Assembly (NCBI GenBank): GCA_009783775.1
Contig: WRCT01000063.1
Location: 1-9,297, forward strand
Direction of reading: 5' to 3'
Source: Clostridiales bacterium
GTDB taxonomy: Bacteria; Bacillota; Clostridia; Christensenellales; CAG-138
DNA: 9,297 bases
Below the pieces are notes generated by a model that searched no databases, was not told the DNA's origin, and was given only the letters and a program-made list of their open reading frames with translations. Shown piece after piece: positions 1 to 6,100 of the stretch. Positions within the stretch are counted from its first letter, which is position 1, and the number at the start of each line of letters is the position of its first letter. The position numbers and the translations under genes are program-made.

Positions 1-69
1 CTGCACTTTGCGATCCGCGAGGGCGGCCGCACCGTGGGCGCGGGCGTCGTGGCGTCGGTTGTGGAATAA
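1..69 (+). CDS. tuf: Elongation factor Tu, C-terminal end (5' part outside window)
   Basis: Reading frame 1 gives 22 residues and a TAA stop at 67-69. The residues FAIREGGRTVGAGVV are the nearly invariant last beta strands of domain 3 of EF-Tu, the GTPase that delivers aminoacyl-tRNA to the ribosome in the cytoplasm. The family normally ends within a few residues of this motif, so the C-terminus (here ASVVE) is complete and natural; only the end of the roughly 400-residue protein is visible. It is convergent with murA, and no translation gene follows it, so it is the last gene of its transcript. The identification rests on a short but highly diagnostic motif. Confidence 0.95.
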   Translation: MHFAIREGGRTVGAGVVASVVE

Positions 70-106
70 TGTACAAATTACAATGTACAATGTACAATGA
101 ATGAAA

Positions 107-125
107 AAACTGCCTGCGGCAGTTT
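107..125. repeat. Short palindrome (8-bp stem, 3-base loop)
   Basis: AAACTGCC at 107-114 pairs with GGCAGTTT at 118-125 around the loop TGC. It is preceded by a run of A on the + strand, so on the - strand the stem is followed by a run of T (rc of 102-109). That makes it a weak candidate terminator for murA transcripts reading leftward. Its design, a perfect stem with a 3-base loop, is shared with the two other palindromes in this gap. Confidence 0.6.
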
Positions 126-132
126 ACAATGA

Positions 133-157
133 GAGGGGCGACCGCGGGTCGCCCTTC
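133..157 (+). terminator. Strong GC hairpin, possible tuf terminator
   Basis: GGGCGACC at 136-143 pairs perfectly with GGTCGCCC at 147-154 around GCG. The stem extends outward by a G-T wobble, an A-T and a G-C pair to 133 and 157. It lies 64 bases after the tuf stop and is followed by pyrimidine-rich TTCCTT and an AT-rich stretch, not a clean T tract. It could stop tuf transcription, but it may be only a component of the repeat element. Confidence 0.35.
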
Positions 158-193
158 CTTCATTGTAATTTGTACACTGTACATTGTACATTA

Positions 194-220
194 TGAAAGG
201 GTTACTGCGTAACCCTTTCA
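194..220. repeat. Perfect 12-bp palindrome overlapping the murA 3' end
   Basis: TGAAAGGGTTAC at 194-205 is perfectly complementary to GTAACCCTTTCA at 209-220, with loop TGC at 206-208. It contains the murA stop codon (TTA at 202-204 on the + strand) and the last codons (ERVTQ). It has the same stem-TGC-stem design as the palindrome at 107-125. It could form a hairpin at the end of the murA message, but there is no T tract directly after it in either direction. Confidence 0.8.
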
Positions 221-1479
221 ATCCGCGCGCCGAGGGCTTGGAGCTTGCCTTCCATATCCTCATAGCCGCGGTCGATATAGCCGATGTTGTGGACTTTTGA
301 GACGCCTTGCGCCGCGAGCGCGCCTATGATCAGCGACGCGCCGGCGCGCAGGTCGGTGGCGGACATATCACCGCCGCGCAGGCGTTCCACGCCCTTGACC
401 TTTGCGACGCGCTTGGCGACGACAATGCTCGCGCCCAGGCGGCGCAGTTCCTTGGCATGGTTGAACCGGCTCTCGAAGATGTTTTCCGTCACGACCGACG
501 TGCCCTGCGCGCGGCAGAGATAGGCCATCATGGGCTGTTGCAGATCGGTGGGGAACCCGGGGTAGACCATGGTCTTGATATTGCAGGGGCGCGGCCGGCC
601 GTCCATGGATACGCGCAGGAAGAAATCATAACCGTCGTCGCCCTCGCGCACGCGCGCGCCGCTCTCCATGAGCTTGGCGGTGACGGCTTCCATATGTGTG
701 GGGATCACGTTTTTGATGATCACGTCGCCCTGTGTGGCGGCGGCGGCAATCATGTAGGTTCCGGTTTCGATCTGGTCTGGAATGACCGAATAGGAGCAGC
801 CGTGCATTTGGGGCACGCCGGTGATGCGGATCATGTCCGTGCCCGCACCCTTGACTTTAGCGCCCATCATGTTTAGGAAGTTCGCCACGTCGACGACGTG
901 CGGTTCCTTGGCCACGTTGCAAAGCACGGTCTGGCCCTCGGCCTTGCACGCCGCCAGCATGACATTGACCGTCGCGCCGACGGAGACGACGTCGAAGAAA
1001 ATCTCCGCGCCGCGCAGCCGATTGCATTGCGCGCGCAGTATATTGCGCGACTCGTCCAGATAGATCTTCGCGCCCAAGGCGCGCATACCCTTGAGGTGCT
1101 GGTCGATGGGCCGCGTGCCGATCACGCAGCCGCCGGGCAGCGCCAGCTCCACTTCGCCGTAGGTGCCCAGCATGGCGCCCAGCAGGTAGTAGGAGGCGCG
1201 CATGGCGCTGACCTCGGAGAAGGTCGCGTCCGTGCCCTTGATCGTCGTGGGGTCGATGCGCATCGCGGCGCCCTCGGTATAGTCCACGGCCGCGCCCAGG
1301 CCGGTCAGAATGTTCTTTAAGCCGCGCACGTCCGCGATACGCGGCAAGTTTTCCAGAACGCAGGTCTCGCCCGCCAGGATCGCGGCGGGGATAATCGCGA
1401 CGGCGGCGTTCTTCGCGCCGCTGATGGTCACCGTGCCGGCCAGCGGTTTCCCGCCGTTTATGCTAAAATATTGGCTCAT
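202..1479 (-). CDS. murA: UDP-N-acetylglucosamine 1-carboxyvinyltransferase (MurA)
   Basis: This 425-residue protein matches the usual length of MurA, the cytoplasmic enzyme that transfers enolpyruvate from PEP to UDP-GlcNAc in the first committed step of peptidoglycan synthesis. The N-terminus has the family pattern GGKPLAGTVTISGAKNAA, with the substrate lysine K23. The active-site loop PGGCVIGTRPID contains catalytic Cys118, so fosfomycin sensitivity is expected at this residue (the Asp variant is absent). FPTDLQQP carries the catalytic Asp312. The C-terminal DRGYEDMEGKLQALGA is also typical. The ATG at 1477-1479 gives the normal N-terminus. The ribosome binding site is weak (AAGGAAAAGAG about 7 bases upstream). 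Firmicutes often have two MurA paralogues; which one this is cannot be told here. The last residues are encoded inside a palindrome. Confidence 0.97.
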   Translation of the reverse strand: MSQYFSINGGKPLAGTVTISGAKNAAVAIIPAAILAGETCVLENLPRIADVRGLKNILTGLGAAVDYTEGAAMRIDPTTIKGTDATFSEVSAMRASYYLLGAMLGTYGEVELALPGGCVIGTRPIDQHLKGMRALGAKIYLDESRNILRAQCNRLRGAEIFFDVVSVGATVNVMLAACKAEGQTVLCNVAKEPHVVDVANFLNMMGAKVKGAGTDMIRITGVPQMHGCSYSVIPDQIETGTYMIAAAATQGDVIIKNVIPTHMEAVTAKLMESGARVREGDDGYDFFLRVSMDGRPRPCNIKTMVYPGFPTDLQQPMMAYLCRAQGTSVVTENIFESRFNHAKELRRLGASIVVAKRVAKVKGVERLRGGDMSATDLRAGASLIIGALAAQGVSKVHNIGYIDRGYEDMEGKLQALGARIERVTQ

Positions 1480-1501
1480 AGGAATCTCTTTTCCTTGATT
1501 T

Positions 1502-1572
1502 TGTCATTCTGAGCGTAGCGAAGAATCTTGATGTATGGCCTTTTTAGATCCTTCTCTTCGCTCAGGATGACA
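1502..1572. repeat. Inverted repeat of the GTCATTCTGAGCG type
   Basis: TGTCATTCTGAGCG starts the left arm (1502-1528), and the right arm (1546-1572) is its inverted copy. The arms match at 23 of 27 positions around a 17-base AT-rich loop. Repeats beginning GTCATTCTGAGCG and containing GCGAAGAATCT occur in many unrelated bacterial genomes, and this copy looks like a slightly diverged member. It lies in the 5' untranslated region expected for murA, ending 22 bases before its start codon. On the + strand the right arm is followed by TTTTTT (1574-1579), but no + strand gene leads into it. Confidence 0.75.
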
Positions 1573-1594
1573 GTTTTTTGAGGCGTCCTGCTCC

Positions 1595-1623
1595 AGTGTA
1601 TAAGAACCGGTGCCTTTCGTCAA
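1595..1623 (-). promoter_or_regulatory. Candidate sigma-A promoter for murA
   Basis: On the - strand, TTGACG (1623-1618; 5 of 6 to TTGACA) is followed after exactly 17 bases by TACACT (1600-1595; 4 of 6 to TATAAT). Transcription would begin near 1588 and give murA a leader of about 110 bases that contains the inverted repeat at 1502-1572. The -35 box overlaps the stop codon of the upstream gene. The hexamers are reasonable but the call is only by inspection; read-through from the upstream gene is the alternative. Confidence 0.4.
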
Positions 1624-2459
1624 GTCAAACCGTGGGTCATATAGTATTCGCGCAGGGTGCCGTCCCGCGTCCAAAGCAGGAGCAGCTCGTCGACCAGGCG
1701 CAGCAGCGTGCGGTTTTGCGCGCGCGCCACGGCATGGTATTCGATCTTGCCGATCTCTGTCTCGTGCAGCTGCAACCCGGGGTCCCCCATGCGCATGGCC
1801 TGCAAACGCGGCAGGCAGAGCGCGTCTAATGTGCCCGCGCGCAGGGCGACCATCATATCGTAATACGCGGCGTAGGGTAGAATCAGGATCTCCGGCTCGA
1901 CTTCGGACTCGAAGGCAATCAGCAGGCTCTCCGCCTCGGTGTTTGCCAGCACGCCAATGCGCGCCTCCGCCAGCTCGCGCGCCGGATCATAACAGAGCAG
2001 GACGCAGGGGTCGGTGTAAAACGGACGCTCCGACGCGATATACGCGCTGCCGGACAGGCTTGTCTTGCTGATGAAGGCCATGTCGATCCGCCCGTCGGCA
2101 AAGAGCCAGCGGATTGTCTGGCGCGTGACGGGCACGAGCTGCACGGTTTCGGGGTCCTCGAAAAGCACGTTTGACAGGGCGCGGGCAAGGTCCGCCTCCA
2201 GCCCGATGCCGTCGCGGTTTAAGCCGGGCAGGTTTTCGTCCAAACCGACGCGCAACACGCCGTTTGCGCGGATCTGAGCCACCTCCGCGCTGCCCAAATA
2301 GGTGCTCTGCGGCTGCCAGGACGACAGGAGGAACGAAAGCGCGAGCACGATAAAAAAGCCGTATAGGATCGGCTTGACGGGCAGGCGTTCCTGCCAGCCC
2401 TCGCGCAGCAGACGGCGCCGTTTTGGGCCCTGCACTTCCTTGTTGAAACGGGTTTCCAT
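1620..2459 (-). CDS. Membrane-anchored solute-binding-like protein (SBP_bac_3 type)
   Basis: The protein has 279 residues. Residues 1-30 are basic (KRRRLLREGWQ) and 31-48 form one hydrophobic segment (ILYGFFIVLALSFLLSSW). There is no lipobox cysteine, so this is probably an uncleaved anchor holding the rest outside the membrane. Residues about 62-275 resemble family 3 periplasmic amino-acid-binding proteins: IRANGVLRVGLDENLPG at the start of lobe 1, LFADGRIDMAF, ERPFYTDP, then RIGVLANTEAESLL and ALRAGTLDAL in lobe 2. No permease or ATPase gene is adjacent, so a transport role is unproven; an orphan receptor or ligand sensor is equally possible. It lies upstream of murA on the same strand, 140 bases away. 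No Shine-Dalgarno sequence is visible before the ATG. Family assignment is moderately sure, function unknown. Confidence 0.8.
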   Translation of the reverse strand: METRFNKEVQGPKRRRLLREGWQERLPVKPILYGFFIVLALSFLLSSWQPQSTYLGSAEVAQIRANGVLRVGLDENLPGLNRDGIGLEADLARALSNVLFEDPETVQLVPVTRQTIRWLFADGRIDMAFISKTSLSGSAYIASERPFYTDPCVLLCYDPARELAEARIGVLANTEAESLLIAFESEVEPEILILPYAAYYDMMVALRAGTLDALCLPRLQAMRMGDPGLQLHETEIGKIEYHAVARAQNRTLLRLVDELLLLWTRDGTLREYYMTHGLT

Positions 2460-2469
2460 ATCAATTCAT

Positions 2470-2498
2470 AGTATACCAAAAAACAATGTCCCTGAAAA
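2470..2498 (-). promoter_or_regulatory. Candidate extended -10 promoter for the solute-binding-like gene
   Basis: On the - strand, TGGTATACT gives an extended -10 (TG, one base, then TATACT at 2475-2470; 5 of 6 to TATAAT). TTTTCA (2498-2493; 4 of 6) lies 17 bases upstream. The -10 ends only 10 bases before the ATG at 2459, so the message would have a leader of just a few bases. This agrees with the missing ribosome binding site. Confidence 0.45.
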
Positions 2499-2502
2499 GG
2501 CC

Positions 2503-2531
2503 TATACAAAACTAACATTATTCGGTAGAAT
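2503..2531 (+). promoter_or_regulatory. Candidate sigma-A promoter for thpR-addB-addA
   Basis: TATACA at 2503-2508 (4 of 6 to TTGACA) and TAGAAT at 2526-2531 (5 of 6 to TATAAT) are separated by 17 bases in the AT-rich divergent gap. Transcription would start near 2538, just before the heptamer repeat at 2544-2571. It is the best candidate upstream of thpR, and no other is obvious before addB or addA, so it may serve all three genes. Confidence 0.4.
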
Positions 2532-2543
2532 ACTATTAGTTTT

Positions 2544-2571
2544 AGATTCCAGACGCCAGATTCCGGATTCC
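2544..2571 (+). repeat. Degenerate tandem heptamer repeat, unit AGATTCC
   Basis: Four 7-base units lie end to end: AGATTCC, AGACGCC, AGATTCC, GGATTCC. A fifth, weaker unit (AGGTCGC) may follow. The same unit occurs in perfect form inside addA at 6687-6717. It falls in the presumed 5' leader of thpR, 14 bases before the ribosome binding site. Confidence 0.75.
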
Positions 2572-2584
2572 AGGTCGCTCACGC

Positions 2585-2591
2585 GGGGAGA
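2585..2591 (+). promoter_or_regulatory. Ribosome binding site that decides the thpR start
   Basis: GGGGAGA ends 6 bases before the ATG at 2598. An in-frame GTG at 2592 directly abuts this site and could not use it, so the ATG at 2598 is the likely start. Confidence 0.7.
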
Positions 2592-2597
2592 GTGCTT

Positions 2598-3119
2598 ATG
2601 AGATTGTTTATTGCGATTCCGTTGCCGAAGGATATCCAAAAAGCCATATGGGGGATACAGGAAGCGTTTCGGGCGGGGTGCGCGTCCGGCGATTTTGTGC
2701 CGGAGGGCAACCACCATATCACGCTGCGCCTTTTGGGCGAGAGCGACGCGCTTTTGGATATCGCGGCCGCCATGCGCCAGGCGGTGCGCGACGCGCGGCC
2801 CTTTACGCTGCGGCTGGGCGGGCTAGGCTCCTTCCCGCGCGGGCGGACCGAGACGGCTTTTTTGTCTGTGGGCGGCGATAACCGCGAGCTTTCCCGCCTG
2901 TACGCGACCCTGGACTCCGCGCTGTGGGAGGCCGGTTTCGCGCGCGGCGGACGGTTTACGCCGCATATTACGCTGGGACGGCGCGTTGCGCGAGACAGTG
3001 GACAGTGGTCAGTGGTCAGTGGTCAGTCCGCTTTCCGCGTGAACAGCATTGTCCTTTTTGAAAGCAAACGAATAAACGGAAAAATGGTTTATACACCCGT
3101 CCACACAGAGACCTTCTGA
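2598..3119 (+). CDS. thpR: RNA 2',3'-cyclic phosphodiesterase (LigT/2H family)
   Basis: This 173-residue protein belongs to the 2H phosphoesterase family, historically called 2'-5' RNA ligase, whose bacterial members hydrolyse 2',3'-cyclic phosphate ends on RNA. It opens with the typical MRLFIAIPLP. It has both catalytic HxTx motifs, HITL at residues 40-43 and HITL at 123-126, and the family C-terminal pattern SIVLFES followed by YTP. The length is normal. Residues 133-144 (DSGQWSVVSGQS), in the linker after the second motif, are encoded by five tandem 7-base units at 2994-3028 and are not expected from the family. The TGA stop at 3117-3119 lies in the inverted partner of that repeat. Both motifs and the final strand are intact, so activity is probably retained. 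It is 34 bases upstream of addB on the same strand. Confidence 0.92.
   Translation: MRLFIAIPLPKDIQKAIWGIQEAFRAGCASGDFVPEGNHHITLRLLGESDALLDIAAAMRQAVRDARPFTLRLGGLGSFPRGRTETAFLSVGGDNRELSRLYATLDSALWEAGFARGGRFTPHITLGRRVARDSGQWSVVSGQSAFRVNSIVLFESKRINGKMVYTPVHTETF
2994..3028 (+). repeat. Tandem heptamer repeat inside thpR (left inverted arm)
   Basis: Five 7-base units lie in tandem: GACAGTG, GACAGTG, GTCAGTG, GTCAGTG, GTCAGTC. They are read in frame as residues 133-144 of ThpR. Bases 3002-3026 form a perfect 25-bp inverted repeat with 3116-3140. Confidence 0.9.
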
Positions 3120-3141
3120 CCACTGACCACTGACCACTGTA
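3114..3141 (-). repeat. Inverted heptamer repeat at the thpR end (right arm)
   Basis: The units TTCTGAC, CACTGAC, CACTGAC, CACTGTA are the inverse of the repeat at 2994-3028; 3116-3140 matches 3002-3026 without error. The arm supplies the thpR stop codon at 3117-3119 and ends 3 bases before the addB ribosome binding site. The 89 bases between the arms still encode normal ThpR sequence. Confidence 0.9.
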
Positions 3142-3153
3142 TCGGAGGTTGCT

Positions 3154-6100
3154 ATGTCCCAAATCGAGATCCTGTCCGGCCGGGCGGGCGCGGGCAAGAC
3201 CCGCAAGGTGCTGCGCCGCGTAAAGGAACATATGGACCGCGGCGAGCCGGTCTTTTTGCTCGTGCCGGAGCAGTCGACATTCGAGGCCGAGCGCGCGCTG
3301 GCGGAGTTGGCGGGCGGTTTGGTCGGCGCGGAGGTCTATGGCTTTGGCAGGCTCTGCGAGCGGATCCTGCAGGCGGCGGGCAATGTGACGCCCACCCTCT
3401 CCCGTCAGGGGCGGGTGATGGTTATGCGGCGCGTGATCGGGCAAAACGAGCGCAAGCTCACCCTTTTCGCGCGCGCGGCCAAAACGCCCGGGTTTGCCGA
3501 GCGCATGGACGAGCTGGCCTGCACCCTAAAGAAAAGCAACATTACGCCCGAGGCGCTGGCGGCCGCCGTGGAAAAACTGGAGCCGCAGTCGCAGCTGGCT
3601 ATGAAACTCTCGGACATCGGCTTGCTCTATGCCGCGAGCGAGGCTTTTTTGGCGCCGCGTTATCTGACGGAGGACGACGGGCCGACGGCCGTGCTGTCGC
3701 TGCTGCCGACGTCTTTTCTGGCGGGGGCCTATGTCTATGTGGACGGGATCGACAACCCCTCGCACCAGATGTTTTCCCTGCTGGCTGCCATCGTCCGCTG
3801 CGCGGCCCGCGTGACCTTTACACTGCGGCTGGACGAAGAAAACGCGCCGCTCTTTGCGCCCGATCAGCGGATCTTTGAGCGCCTGCGGGTGCTGGCGGCC
3901 GAGCAGGCCATTCCCCTCTCCCATACGCCGCTGACCGAATCGGAGCCCCACCCCACCCCCGCGCTGGCGCATTTGGAGCGGTATCTCTTCGCGGGCAGCG
4001 GGCCCGCGTTCGCGGGCGAGGCGAGGGCCGTCACCCAAACGGCGGCGAGCACACCCTATGAGGAAGTTGAGTTTCTGGCGGAGCAGATTCTGTCTCTGGC
4101 GCGCAAAGGCACGCGCTACCGCGATATGGCCGTGATCGCGGGCGATGTGGAGGCCTATGCGCCCCTGATTGCCCGCGCCTTCGCGCTGCGGGGCATTCCC
4201 CTGTTTTATGACGCCAAGCGGCCCATTTTAGGCCACGCGGCGGCGGAGCTGCTGCTGGCCGGCGTGGCGGCCGTGGCGCAGGGCTACCGCGCGGAGGATA
4301 TCCTGCGGGTCCTAAAGAGCGGGTACAGCGGCTGTGCGCGCGAGGATATCGAGGTTTTTGAGAATTACATTCTGCGCTACGGGGTGACCGGCGGCGAGAT
4401 GAAACGCCCCTTTGCCTTTGGCGAGGTGCCTGAGATTGCCCAGGCCGTGCGGGCCCGGATCATGGCGCCGCTGACCGCCCTGCATGAGGGGCTGCGTCAC
4501 CCGACTGTCGCCGCAAAGGCCGAAGCGGTCTATGACTTTTTGGTACAATTGAAACTGGCCGAGCAGTTGCAGGAGCAGGCACGAGCCCTGCTGGCGGCGG
4601 GTGAGAAGAGCGCGGCCCAGGTCAGCGCGCAGGTGTGGAACGCGATCGTCACCCTGCTCTCTCAGCTGCATACCATCATGGGCGAGGAGCGTATCAGTAT
4701 GCGCGACTTTTCGGCCGTGCTGGCCGAGGGCGTGCGCGGCTATGACGCGGGCCTGCTGCCCGGCACGGCGGACCAGGTGCTTTTGGGCGATGTGCGTCGT
4801 ACGCGCGTCGGCAAGCTGGATACGCTCTTTGTGGTGGGTTGCCGCGAGGGCGCGCTGCCACGCGCGTTTAGCGACGACGCGCTCTTGAATGACCGCGAGC
4901 TGAATCGCATGGAGGAGAGCGGCCTGACGGTTTGGGACGGGTCGCAACTGCTCGCGCAGAGCGACAGGCTGGCGCTTTACACCGCGCTGTGCAAGGCGCA
5001 GCGCCGCTTGTTTTTCTCCTATGCTTTCGCGAGCGGCGGGGAGACGCTCGCCCCCTCCCCCCTGCTGGGGCGCGTGCGCGGGCTGCTGCCTAATGCAATC
5101 CATCAAACGGCGTTGGGCGGGGACGAAAGCTGGCCCGCCTGTCAGCGCACGGCCTTTCACGCGCTGGCGCTTGCGGTGGAAAAACAGCGGCGCGGCGAGG
5201 GGGAATCCCCGCTGCTGCCCGCCCTGCTGGATTATTTTTCGGGTACGGAATATGAACCGCGTGCCCAACGCATTTTGAACGGGGAGGCGCTGCGTCTTTC
5301 GCCGCCGCCCTTTGACAGGGAAACGGTGGACGCGATGTACGGCGGTCTGGAGAAGGCCAGCGCCTCGCGGCTGGAGCGGTTTGCCAAGTGTCCCTTTGCC
5401 CATTTCGCGCAATACGGTTTGGGCGCCAAAGAGCGGCCCGAGGCGGAGGAAAAACCGGCGGACGAGGGCAGTTTTCTGCATGACGCGCTGGACGCCTTTA
5501 TCCGGCAGGCCGCGCTGGACGGCAAAGATTTGCTCACCCTGTCCGACGAGGAGGCGGAGGCCATGCTGCGGGAGATTGCGGAAAACCTGCACCGCGCGCA
5601 CAAGGGCGGCTTGCTGCTGCGCGACGACAGCCTGCGCGAGGCCCTGTTTTTGCGAATGGAGGCGCTGACGCAAAGCGTTTTCAGCCTGCTCTGTCATCTG
5701 CGGGCGGGGCGGTTTGTTCCCCTGGCCACGGAACTGCGTTTCGGGTACGCGGAGGGTCTGCCGCCCGTGGTGCTGACGCTGGCGGACGGCAGGCGGCTGG
5801 CGTTGCAGGGAAAGATCGACCGTGTGGATACGGCCCAATCGGAGGGGGAGAGACTGGTCCGCGTGGTGGACTATAAGCGCAGCGAGCATACGCTCAAGGC
5901 GCCCGAGCTGGCCGACGGCACGGCGCTGCAGCTGCCCCTCTATCTGGAGGCGGCCACGCGCGGCGAAGAGCGGGCGGCGGGTATGTATTATATGTCGCTG
6001 ACGCCCGACTTTCCCGACGACTTAACCAGCGACGGCCGGACCGCGCCGCAAGCCGAGGAGACACAGGGCGAAGGGGCGCTGCCCACGCGTTTGCTGGTCG

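Larger units (their letters stand above)
70..193. repeat. Composite MITE-like repeat with inverted arms of TGTACAA heptamers
   Basis: The left arm (70-97) is four tandem 7-base units: TGTACAA, ATTACAA, TGTACAA, TGTACAA. The right arm (163-190) is four units in inverted orientation: TTGTAAT, TTGTACA, CTGTACA, TTGTACA. The 16 bases TGTACAAATTACAATG at 70-85 are perfectly complementary to 161-176. Between the arms lie two compact hairpins (107-125 and 133-157). No protein is supported here, and the base composition of the arms is much more AT-rich than the genes on either side. The layout resembles a non-autonomous miniature element filling the tuf/murA convergent gap. I cannot identify a named family. 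Confidence 0.75.

Noticed and set aside
78..263. 61-codon - strand frame across the tuf/murA gap
   Set aside because: It is a translation of the heptamer arms and palindromes running into murA in another frame; no protein evidence.
307..876. 189-codon + strand frame opposite murA
   Set aside because: It lies entirely antisense to the conserved MurA catalytic core and is rich in His, Ala and Gly in the way shadow frames are.
2592..2594. GTG as the thpR start
   Set aside because: It directly abuts the GGGGAGA ribosome binding site, while the ATG 6 bases later has proper spacing and begins with the family-typical MRLF.
2994..3141. CRISPR-like or transposon-encoded array
   Set aside because: Units are 7 bases in direct tandem without spacers, and there is no cas or transposase gene nearby.
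4312..5889. 525-codon open frame on the - strand within addB
   Set aside because: It is antisense to well-supported addB codons; its glutamine- and arginine-rich sequence has no recognisable domain and is typical of shadow frames in GC-rich genes.
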